Source of the DNA: Oenanthe sinensis
Lineage: Eukaryota > Streptophyta > Magnoliopsida > Apiales > Apiaceae
Reading direction: 5' to 3'
DNA: 64,000 nucleotides
NCBI GenBank assembly: GCA_028671895.1
Contig: CM053800.1
Coordinates: forward strand, 21,597,886-21,661,885
A model generated the notes under the pieces. That model saw only the letters and a program-made list of their open reading frames with translations. It was not told where the DNA came from and searched no databases. This document shows positions 55,546-64,000 of the stretch, one piece after another; the stretch's first letter is position 1, and every line of letters starts with the position of its first letter. The translations under genes and the position numbers were made by a program.

Positions 55546-56451
55546 CTAGAAGCACTTCAACCCACTCTGGGGACAGTTACTAGCATAGTGACCTGCTCGC
55601 CCACATTTGAAACAATCTGTTGACCCCTTGAGACAGGTGCCAAGGTGCTTCCTTCCACAACTCTTACATTCTAGTGTTGTTGGTCGGGGTTGGCTGAAAT
55701 GAGATACCCCGGCTGGTCGGCTATTCTGGGCAGTACTGCCACTCTCAAAATTTCTGAACCCTGTGCTCCTCGCTGGTTGCGATACTGCCCCTCGGTTGAC
55801 TTTGCTTGGAAAACCTCCGCTCACGGACCTTCCTCCGCGGCTTCCAAACTTCCTCTTCTTCATTTCCTTGCTCTTAGATATCTGCTCATTTCCTGCCTCC
55901 ACGATCGAGGCTTTCTGTACTAGTATGACATAATCGGTAATCTCAAATACTGCTACCCTGTTCTGAATCCACTACTTCAGCCCTTATTGAAACCTTCTAG
56001 CTCGCTTAACTTCTGTGTTCACGAAGTCTGGCACAAACCTTGACAGTTCTGTAAACTTGGCTTCATACTCCTCCACTATCAAGTTTTCCTGTTTTAGCTC
56101 CAGAAATTTTAGCTCCATCTGAGTTTCCATGAACCTAGGGAAATATTTTTACAAGAACAGGTCGCTGAATCTTGCCCAAGTGATGACGGCATCTGCTTCC
56201 AAGTTTTTCTTGGCTTCCCACCAAAAGTTAGCCTCTCCCTTGAGGAGGTAAGTGGCAAAGATAGTCTCTTGGGCCTCCTCAGTATCCATTATCTCGAATG
56301 ATTCCTCCATTTCCTTCAGCCAGGCTCTTGCCTCGACTGGATCTGTCGTCCCTCGGAACTCTGGTGGTTTTAGTGATTTAAAGGCTTTAAAAGCATTCGC
56401 CACTGATTGTCTAGGATGTGGGGGTTGGTGATTCAAGTTCTGTCTGAGCAA
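55546..56451 (-). pseudogene. GypA gag with zinc fingers
   Basis: Capsid segment 56451-56149 (PPEFRGTTDPVEARAWLKE; FATYLLKGEANFWW), then a stop at about 56148, further capsid in broken frames (56148-55910), and a basic segment with CKSCGRKHLGTC and CFKCGRAGHYASNC zinc knuckles (55902-55546). A further CGMVGHMKKDC half-finger is at the start of the pol frame (about 55548-55515), split by a stop at 55546. Confidence 0.9.
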
Positions 56452-56488
56452 CCTTACAAACTACTCCATCTGACCCCCACTCTTGCCT

Positions 56489-56692
56489 TTATTCCTTTTG
56501 GGTGTCTTCGTATTCCTCTTCTTCATGATCTTGGTCGTCCATTTCATTGTTACCAATGTCATTTTCCTCTTCCTCTGGGGGATTTTCATTTTCCTCTTCT
56601 TGGTTATTGCTAACCTGAGCCACAGATTCGGCTGGGTGTGCTCTCGTCCCCACGCGTCTAGGAGGCATTGTTCTGGAATTTATTAAGAACAT
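56489..56692 (-). pseudogene. GypA gag N-terminus
   Basis: The natural start is probably MPPRRVGTRAHP (ATG near 56668). After it an extremely acidic segment (NNQEEENENPPEEEENDIG). A stop separates it from the capsid segment at 56451. Confidence 0.8.
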
Positions 56693-57054
56693 TTTTGTCA
56701 GAACAACTTAGATCATAATCTTTAGTAACCATTTCTCAACCATGTAGGTTTCATAATCCTTCTCAGTACACTAACCAATTTGCAGCAATATTTGACAGTA
56801 GAATATATGTGACAATGCTTAAAGATAGATATACGGAACTGAAAGTAATGCAAATATATACGAACGGAAATCCTTGGTCGCAACCACTGAATGTCATAGT
56901 CAACAACAGGAAATACGAGTCTGGAACTAAACATAATATAGATAATCAAAATGCCTAACAAGTGGCCAGAAACAACAACACTACTGCATCACTGAATCCT
57001 CAAAATGCTAGTTTCATAGGCATTTTTACCAAAAGTCATTAGCCTCCTCTCGGG
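56693..57054 (-). other. GypA spacer between leader ORF and gag
   Basis: No credible coding sequence; a 79-codon frame at 56722-56961 on the minus strand has no recognisable content. AT-rich. Confidence 0.5.
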
Positions 57055-57770
57055 CTATCCCGTGGGGCGGGTCAAGTCCTGGACCTGCATCATAGCATCG
57101 GCCCAAATAGCATCTGCCTCTTGCAAGCTCACTGTCCCGTCTCTCCTGGTAGGTAGGCTCCGTATACGATCACGGGCCCTCATCACAATCCTGGTAACCG
57201 CTGTCCTCATCTGCTGGGGGGTGGTAGGCATCAAGCCTCCCTGTTGAGCAACCCTAAGCTCACGCTCAGCGGCCAGCTGACGCCTCAGCTCATCAACGCG
57301 ACCATCTGCCAAAGCAATCTCTGTAGTAAGCTGACCTATCATGTACTCATGGATGACTGCTGGTACTCCTAAAAATGGGGGATGGGGAGTGTCTGGGTCC
57401 GCTGGCATATCCGTGGAAAGTTCGGCCCTGACAGGTGTAAGCTCCTCGTACTCGTCCTCTGAATTGAAAGGACTAAGTGGAGGCATGGGTGGTGTAGGAG
57501 ATATTACAACTGGAAGTGGGTACATCTCGATGTACCTCCAAACAACACCATCATCCATAGGGTTCCCCTCCGTCTCAGTGGGTGGGATAGGAAACACATA
57601 GTCTGCATCTTGTGGTCCCTCACTCGGGTCCTCCATCGGTTCCTCCTCTGGATCCTCCTCTAGATCCTCCTCCGGATTCTCCTCCGGGATGGCTGCAAGG
57701 TCACCTCCTAAGCCTAGTAATGCTGCGTCATGCTGCACCTCATGATCCTCTCCCTCTTGGGCATCAGGTA
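57055..57770 (-). CDS. GypA extra ORF upstream of gag
   Basis: An open frame of about 237 codons between the primer-binding site and gag, unusual for chromoviruses, which normally start with gag. It is open from just after a TAG at about 57768; the first in-frame codons that could start it are GTG (57738) or a Met near residue 35, so the true start is uncertain and splicing is possible. N-terminal third is acidic and Pro-rich (EENPEEDLEEDPEEEPMEDP), then a Pro-rich stretch (PTPPMPPLSP), then a helical Leu/Arg/Glu-rich region (RVDELRRQLAAERELR near 145-160) likely to be coiled coil. More GC-rich than the surroundings. No function recognised. Confidence 0.6.
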
Positions 57771-57940
57771 CCTATATGTACAAGAAGTGATGTTACTAAC
57801 TGAGGTTGAAAGTTCCCTTGCGGATTTTTAATGCCAGCATTACATCCAGTAGCCCGACAGTGAACTCGATAAGAGTTTCTTATTACTGTCATGAGATTTA
57901 GTGTTCTTAGCTACCTATCGTTCTGAGAGTTATAACCTTA

Positions 57941-57953
57941 CGCTCTGATACCA
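57941..57953 (-). other. GypA primer-binding site
   Basis: On the minus strand TGGTATCAGAGCG, four bases from the LTR, complementary to initiator tRNA-Met. Confidence 0.9.
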
Positions 57954-57957
57954 TTTT

Positions 57958-60900
57958 TGTGGCCACCCAGACCCGGGGTCAGAGACCTGGGCCGCCACGG
58001 TCCCTTTTTCCTGCTGTTAATACATTTAACTTAATCCTTAATGATAATCTTTCACCTGCAGTGACCCCCAGTTCATATACACACCCTACTGATTATAGTC
58101 TCATAACGAATACACATATAATACATAAAATCCATCAGAGTAATATTACAATCCTAAAAGTAAGTTCCTTGACCTATGAAGGCAATGCGGTTTCTACTTG
58201 AAATAGTACTGAATGCTAATGCATGTTCTTGTTAATTAGCTTACATAGATCATACTTATAGATAAGGCGTACCATCAACAATTGTACCCCTATCCTACTT
58301 CTACTCCTACTCCCTACCTGAGGTAGGTTGGCGAAGAACCTATGGAATGCGCGGGCGTTTCCCACGCGTTTCCTGGCGGTGTGTCGCATCCGTGGCATCC
58401 TGCTGTCCTGTTGCGTTGTGATATATAAAGAAAGCAAGGGTGAGCAATATTGCTCAGCAATAGACAATATACTTCTGAAAACATGCCTTAAATCTGTAAG
58501 TTTTCTCATTTATCAAATATATTATGAAAACATGCTGTAAGTTATTTGTAAAAGCATTATAAACAAATAACTGAAGTTTAAAATAACTTTCGTCAAAACA
58601 TGATGAGTAAGATGAATCTTTCAGAATATTTCACCGCTAACAACACCATCGATAACTCAGATCCTAGGCTTTCGTTACGGTGCGTAGCACAATTCCAATT
58701 GGAAGAAGGGACTGTAATTAGAGCATCAACACGCCCGCTACCACACATCCACGATGATCAGTCGTAGCACGTGGCAGCCTTCATCAGCAACCTATGGAAG
58801 CCTTCCGTTTCTCTACATGTAGAAGGGGGAGCCCCGGTACTCGCTACCGTTAACGGGTAATCACCCTTGACCGCATACGGGTCAAAGTGCTGGACCGTGC
58901 GTCACTTGGCCTCTTACGCTATCACCAAGTCCGCTGAATCAATCTATAAGTCTGGAACTGGAACATTAATCGAAGCTCCCCAAATATATAATACTTGTTA
59001 ATAGATTTGTCTATCTAACCTGGAACCGGAAGTAATCCTAGTTCCCCAAGTATATCGTACTTGTTGATAGACCCTCATAGCTATGAGCATATACTGTTAG
59101 ATTAAGTGATGTCGCCGCCTTACCACACAGGTAAGTTGGCCTTCATCATATAATCTCCTTTCTCAAGGACTGAATTCATTTTGAAAACCATGACTCGGGA
59201 GTTTGTCGGAAACCTCTCTGCTTTTGATAAGTTGAAAAGCTCTTGCTACTGTGGAAACTGGTTCCAAAACTTGACTGCTTTCGAGAAGTAAATATGTATT
59301 CACTTCCTATACCGAGTTCCCTATTTTTGATAAGTCTGAATGTATTTTATTCTTTTTAAAAGAATAAAATAAAACAATTAAATTAAATATTTGGCAGCTC
59401 TCACTATCTTTAAATCATTTTCTGAAGGTCGGAAAGTATTTAAAATAATTATCGATAGCTTCGAATAATTATTAAAGACCTAAAATAATTTTTAAATAAA
59501 TTTTAAATAATTAATAAATATTTAAATAATATTTATTAATTATAATTAATAAATAATCCTCAATAAATGAATATTCAAAATAATATTCATTAATTAAATA
59601 AATATTAAAATAATATTTATTATCTCCTTCAAATGAATATTCAAAATAATATTAATTAATTAAATAAATATTAAAATAATATTTATTATCCTCATTTAAT
59701 TCTTTTATCAAAAGAATATCAAAATATAAATATCAAAATATTTATATCGTCATTTCAAAATAATCTGTCTCCGGCTTCTTCCGGATTACGACAGTACTTA
59801 ACATAACATTCCGACTCCCGGTCTACGTTCGAAAATACATAACTCGCTATACACTTAGAGCATTTTTCTTTCACCGGATTATATCTATATTTCTTATAGC
59901 ATATAACCGAAACATTTACGAAATATGTAACAATACATAAAACAGTTCGTACTTTTCAACATATAGTTATATCACAACAACAACAGTCTTTCGACAAAAC
60001 AATAGTACAGTAGGTACGAGTTTTGAAAACTTGCCTAAGGTCCTGGGGTTCGTCGAGGTGCGGGGGCTTGACGGACGATCTATATAAATCAAATAGAACG
60101 TTTCGTTAGTTATTGGTTATCTTAATCACTAATATCATGCACGCACGAACCATGAGCTTGACATAAGTTAGACCTCTCATTCTAGAGTTACTTAACCTTA
60201 AGGACATATGTTAATCACATAACTCAATTCATGGGTCAATGACACCTTCCTACTTGTCACTTTACATAGATACTTAAATCCCTTATTCATTCATTCTCCT
60301 TTAAGGTTTGTCATTGAACCTGCCCGGTTTCAACAATTTTATAAAATCGAAATTTTCTCCTATGGTCATGAAATTTTACAGTGGCCTTGTCCACTGTCCA
60401 AAGTATGTTCCCTTAAAATGTCATGATTTTTGGTAACATTTAAGGGGTCCATTTATTTTAACAAAAGGGCTTCCCGAAATAGTTCGGTTGGTTTAGTTGT
60501 CTTTACTAAAATTGACTTATCTCCTAAACCGTATGTCGTAATAACATGATTCAAGTGTCAAAACGATCTATGAGTCAAGTACTATCCAACCATGGTCAGA
60601 GTTGTTAGGGGACAGGAGCTTGACAAATCGGTTTTGACAGTTTAAAAGAGTACTCACGAAAAATTGTCATTACGACGGCTATAAACGTAACGTTTTCCGG
60701 ATTCAACCAACATGAATCCATTCACAACCAACACTCAACTCACTCATACCATCATGTTAACATCATTAAGCTACTCATCTCATAATCATATGCTAACATC
60801 ATTCCGAGAACTCAACCAAAACTCAACATCTTACTAACATCATTTCATCTTTACCATTCTAGCTCATGGATCCATCTACCATCACTTTCATGGCATGCTA

Positions 60901-61910
60901 CTCACACAAAACACAAGGAGTTAAGGGTGTTCATACCTTCTTAGAATTCAAAAAACACCTTGTTAGAGCTTGGAGTCCTTAAGAGTGCTTGATCTATCCT
61001 TAGAAACCAAGAAACATAAAGAACAAAACTTTAAATTTTCTATGTTTTACTATTCATACTATTCATGTTCATCTTGGATTAATTATTTGAAAATAAAAGA
61101 CATGGAGGATGAGTTTGAGATTTGAACCATACCTTATCTATGAAATATAGAAGCTATGGTTAAAATATGAGGATTTATGGAGCTTGGGAGCTTGGACTTT
61201 GAATTTGCATTTCTCTCTCTCTTTTTTTCTTTTGAAAACTGCCGAATGGTGCTTGGTGGGGAAGAAGAAGAGAATACTTGCTTGGCTACTTGATTTGTGG
61301 CTGATTTTGTTAGAATAAAATCTATGAAAATGTTAATCATGGTTTTGTTGAACTTGTTCCAAGTGATAAAGTGGCTTTATGCTTACTTTTCCCTAATTTT
61401 GGGAACCATGTCTCTAACCTTGGTTGCTTGCATGGTTACTTGCCTTGTCTTAGTTACTTGCTTTAGTTAATTCTCTACCAATGCAAGTACTTGCATGCAT
61501 GGATTCTTTGTAGTGCACTTCACTTGCCATTCATTAATTATACTTAATCCCTTATTTAGCAAAGCATGATTAGGGTTAACACTTCTCATTTCTATCTTTT
61601 TAATGTGAACATTTACTAGTCACCATACCTTAGTATGTCCATGACATAATTTCTTTGAATTATAACCCCTAGGTAATAACTTAATCTTCCATCTCTCGAC
61701 ATCTCGTAAATTACAAAACAATTAGTAAATGACAAAATCTTCGGATTTTAACGACTTTTGCATTCACTTATTTACTTAGTACTATCACAATACAACCTCG
61801 GATTTATAATCATCTTCCATTTACAAGGTATGGGCTAACATGCTTTTCGTAAAACTTCAAAGTTACTATTCATTCATAATTCGGAGTTTACAAAAATTCG
61901 GGTTCTTACA
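57958..61910 (-). repeat. GypA 5' LTR
   Basis: 3953 bp, TGTAAGAACC...GCCACA on the minus strand. Matches the left LTR throughout and shows the empty CopC site at 59061. A 68-codon minus-strand frame (61134-61340) is conserved in both LTRs only because the LTRs are copies. Confidence 0.95.
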
Positions 61911-61915
61911 AATTG
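61911..61915. repeat. GypA right target-site duplication (AATTG)
   Basis: One transition from AATCG at 41597-41601. Confidence 0.85.
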
Positions 61916-62760
61916 ACTGCTAGTCCTTCATCAACTGATAAGGATTATCAATCGATTGATGCTGAATCAACTGATAAGCATCTATCGACAAGTAAATCAT
62001 CAATGGCTAACAAAAAGAACAAATTTAGCACTCCTATCAATTTTGTTAAGGACACCAAAAATCAGGTTGAGACTGAAGTTGAGAAGATCAACATAGGTAG
62101 CTTATCCAAGAAATAATTAAAGGAGAAATTAGAAAAGATAGCACCTATGGAAATTACTCAACCTAAGTCTGAGAAAAAGAAAAAAGAATAGGAATGGTAA
62201 AGTAGGCATTAATAAGCACAACAACTACACTCCTGACATGTATGCTCCCAGAAAGGTATGTGTTAAATGTGGAAGTGTAAATTTGTCTATGAAATGCAAG
62301 AATGAAAAGAAATCTATATCTTCAAATGATTTAAATGTACATGCCATAACTGCTAATGCCATGTTTACCAATCCTATGCTCATGAATGCCATGTCTTCTA
62401 ATTTAGTTGCACCCAATGTTCATATGCCTTATGCACAAGTTCCATCATGTATAATCCCTTCTTTGCATATGCAAATATGAACATGCCTGTTATGCCATGG
62501 AACATGCCTAATGTAGATAATGAAATGTATGGAAATTCTACCATGAGTTCCAAGGTGTCTAAGCTCCAAAAGTCAAATCCCAAAGTTAATGTGGATTTAA
62601 ATTCATCAAAACAAAAGGAACCAAAGTTGGCAGCAAAGGCTCATGCTGCAACTAATGAAGGAGTACCCAAGGCAACTTGGGTACTAAAAACAACTTGATT
62701 GTTTTATGTGTGTGTAGGGAAACATGAAGAAAAATATCTGGTATCTGGATAGTGGATGCT
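61916..62760 (+). pseudogene. SirF gag, part 2, and protease start
   Basis: Resumes the frame cut at 41601. It first encodes a Ser/Asp/Lys tract (STDKDYQSIDAESTDKHLS) from ATCAATTGAT-like DNA (61928-61990). Then Lys-rich sequence, a Cys pair CVKCGSVNLSMKC (62268-62306), Met/Asn-rich sequence, and a gag end KATWVLKTT with TGA (62696-62698). After it, WYLDSGCSR (62736-62762) starts the protease, as in SirD. The protease then breaks at a 40-bp repeat. Stops at 62114 and about 62190. Confidence 0.85.
62668..62707 (+). repeat. 40-bp direct repeat, copy 1
   Basis: Identical to 62761-62800, 93 bp further on. This copy is in its original place at the end of gag; copy 2 replaces the protease. Confidence 0.95.
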
Positions 62761-62800
62761 CAAGGCAACTTGGGTACTAAAAACAACTTGATTGTTTTAT
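62761..62800 (+). repeat. 40-bp direct repeat, copy 2
   Basis: Joined on the left through shared CAAGG and on the right to a SirH LTR near a shared TGTGTGT. Confidence 0.95.
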
Positions 62801-63743
62801 TGTTGTGTGTCAATAATAAAATATTTATTTTTCATTTTTGCTAAAGTGGTTTCAAGATTAAAGTCAAAGAAGAGCCAAGAAGACTGTGAAGCTGACTACA
62901 AGTTTATATAAGTGAAATAGTATTTTAATTCTACTAATCAAAAGGAAGTTAATTATTTAATTTATTTAATTAAATTAATTCAAGATGAATTTAATTTAAT
63001 TTATAAATTATTTAATTAAACAAGGTAGAATTAATTTACTATAAAAGGTTAAGTCAATATTACTTTTGTTAAAAAGTAATACCGAAGATTTGAAGAAAGT
63101 AATACCGAGCAGATTCAAAAGTAATACTGGAGAATTTCAAAAGTAATACCGAAGAATTGAAGAAAGTAATACCGAGCAGATTCAAAAGTAATACTGGAGA
63201 ATTTCAAAAGTAATACCGAAGAATTGAAGAAAGTAATACCGAGTATACTTTTGAAAAGTAATACCGAGTACCTTCTTAAAAGTAATACCGAATTTTGAAA
63301 AGTAATGCCCAGCAATTTCAAATGTAATACTAGGCTTATTTCTCATATTAAAAAGGTAATGCTGAAAAGTAATGCTAAGTTTTTCCAACCTCTATAAATA
63401 TGAGGAGATCTCTTCTCATTTCTGTAGTTAGAAAATCAGTTCAAATTCAGAAATTTGTCTGCATTGTAATATTCACAGATTTCTGTGCAAGTTTGAATAT
63501 AATTGATTAAACTCGAACACTTCATGTCGAATTCGTTCTAGATTATTTTATCAGTTATAAATTCTAATCATCAGATAAATTGTGTAATACTTTTCAAGTT
63601 AAAAATTATATCTTCTACTTGAACAGTATTTCATTAATATTAATATTTCGTGATTAATTAAAATAATATTTTAAATCCTAAATTTAGCGATAATTTTATA
63701 GATATTGTATTCAACCCCCCTTCTACAATATCAGGGACCAATA
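62801..63743 (+). repeat. SirH 5' LTR, 5'-truncated
   Basis: Starts inside the right arm of the conserved hairpin (TGTGTGTCAA) and aligns with SirG 24756-25726 to the end GGGACCAATA. Contains the TAATACCGA array, TATAAATA (63393-63400) and the TTCAAGT/ACTTGAA hairpin (63593-63623). Confidence 0.92.
63074..63379. repeat. TAATACCGA motif array in SirH LTR
   Basis: About 14 units of AAGTAATACCGA or variants, same position and same sense as the SirG array. Includes a perfect 67-bp tandem pair at 63092-63158 and 63159-63225. Confidence 0.93.
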
Positions 63744-63745
63744 AT

Positions 63746-63757
63746 TGGTATCAGAGC
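63746..63757 (+). other. SirH primer-binding site
   Basis: TGGTATCAGAGC, two bases after the LTR. Confidence 0.9.
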
Positions 63758-63954
63758 CGGTTGATATATTAAATATCATATCCGAACCAAATATTCCGTG
63801 ACTCATACAGATCTCAAAAATTATTTTTTATTCGAAATAATTTTTTATTCGAAATAATTTTTTTTCTCTCTAAAAATTATTTTTGATCAAAAATTATTTT
63901 CAGTCAAAAATTAAAATATTTTTTGAAACGCTTAACTTTTAATCTTATTTAAAT

Positions 63955-64000
63955 ATGAGTACACAAAAGGTAACGAGCATCAAAATTCCATCATTCGACA
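63955..64000 (+). CDS. gag: SirH gag, 5' end only
   Basis: ATG and 15 codons (MSTQKVTSIKIPSFD) to the window end. One base differs from SirG over these 46 bases (ATTCGACA versus ATTCGATA), so SirH is a close relative of SirG. Confidence 0.85.
   Translation, partial: MSTQKVTSIKIPSFD

Larger units (their letters stand above)
41602..61910 (-). mobile_element. GypA: Ty3/gypsy chromovirus-like element
   Basis: 20.3 kb including nested CopC (6.5 kb). Minus-strand order: 5' LTR (57958-61910), primer-binding site (57941-57953), extra leader ORF, gag with zinc fingers, protease-RT-RNase H, integrase, chromodomain remnant, polypurine tract (52084-52101), 3' LTR (41602-52083). Gypsy order (RT before integrase) and a chromodomain-type tail put it in the chromoviruses; LTR length and gag start MPPRR suggest Tekay/Del. 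Frames are broken by stops in several places. Confidence 0.94.

Noticed and set aside
61134..61340. 68-codon minus-strand frame present in both GypA LTRs
   Set aside because: Conserved because the two LTRs are copies. Ser/Lys-rich composition, no recognised domain.
63115..63388. Minus-strand frames of about 68 codons rich in ITF/YYF
   Set aside because: They are only the translation of the TAATACCGA array read in reverse. No independent coding evidence.

Overview
The window is repeat-rich nuclear DNA from a flowering plant, probably a eudicot. I infer this from the retrotransposon families, the Stowaway-type MITE and the AT-rich composition; I cannot name the species. I found no host gene, tRNA, rRNA or CRISPR array. 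Almost every base belongs to an LTR retrotransposon or a fragment of one, and many are inserted inside each other. Names such as CopA, SirF and GypA are local labels used only here.

Three lineages are present. (1) A Ty1/copia family with LTRs that begin TGTTAGT/TGTTGG and measure about 1.1-1.6 kb: CopA (1-3452, 5' part outside the window), CopB (5305-13675), CopC (42714-49239) and the solo LTR CopD (36762-38304, reverse orientation). (2) A group of Ty1/copia elements that look like Sireviruses (SIRE type), with a long gag, an intact-looking copia pol in one copy, and an extra env-like region after pol: SirA (env-like region and 3' LTR, 3453-15525), SirB (LTR fragment, 15526-16275), SirC (solo LTR, 16276-18114), SirD (minus-strand pol, about 18478-21914), SirE (21915-23596), SirF (23597-62760, split twice), SirG (24353-39519, the best preserved) and SirH (62801 to the window end). 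(3) One Ty3/gypsy chromovirus-like element, GypA (41602-61910, minus strand), with LTRs of about 3.95 kb.

Layout from left to right: CopA ends at 3452 inside the env-like region of SirA. CopB interrupts the same region at 5305-13675, and the SirA reading frame resumes at 13681. SirA's 3' LTR ends near 15525, followed by an LTR fragment carrying a MITE and a solo LTR. From 18.1 kb to the end there is a nest five levels deep: SirD (minus) holds SirE; SirE holds SirF; SirF's LTR holds SirG, whose 3' LTR holds solo LTR CopD; SirF's gag holds GypA, whose 3' LTR holds CopC. Target-site duplications of 5 bp support six of the insertions (AACAG/AATAG, ATAGA, GTATA, TACTC, AATCG/AATTG, GTTGA).

The most unusual structure is in the Sir LTRs. 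Each family carries an array of a short motif, often arranged as inverted repeats, in the LTR upstream of or around the promoter. The motif differs between families: TCATACCGA in SirG, TAATACCGA in SirH, ATCAATTGAT in SirF, GGCGCAACAA in SirA, CCGATAGTT in SirC. In SirG and SirD the family's own type of motif also occurs just after pol, and in SirF/SirD it has entered coding linkers. SirG and SirH are nearly identical in flanking LTR and gag start, yet differ at the same base in nearly every array unit. Other results are protease-less copia copies (CopA and CopC) that share the same lesion although CopC is young, and covarying hairpins near the LTR 3' end. Nearly all coding regions are broken; SirG pol (28373-31618) is the only long pol frame I could read through without interruption.
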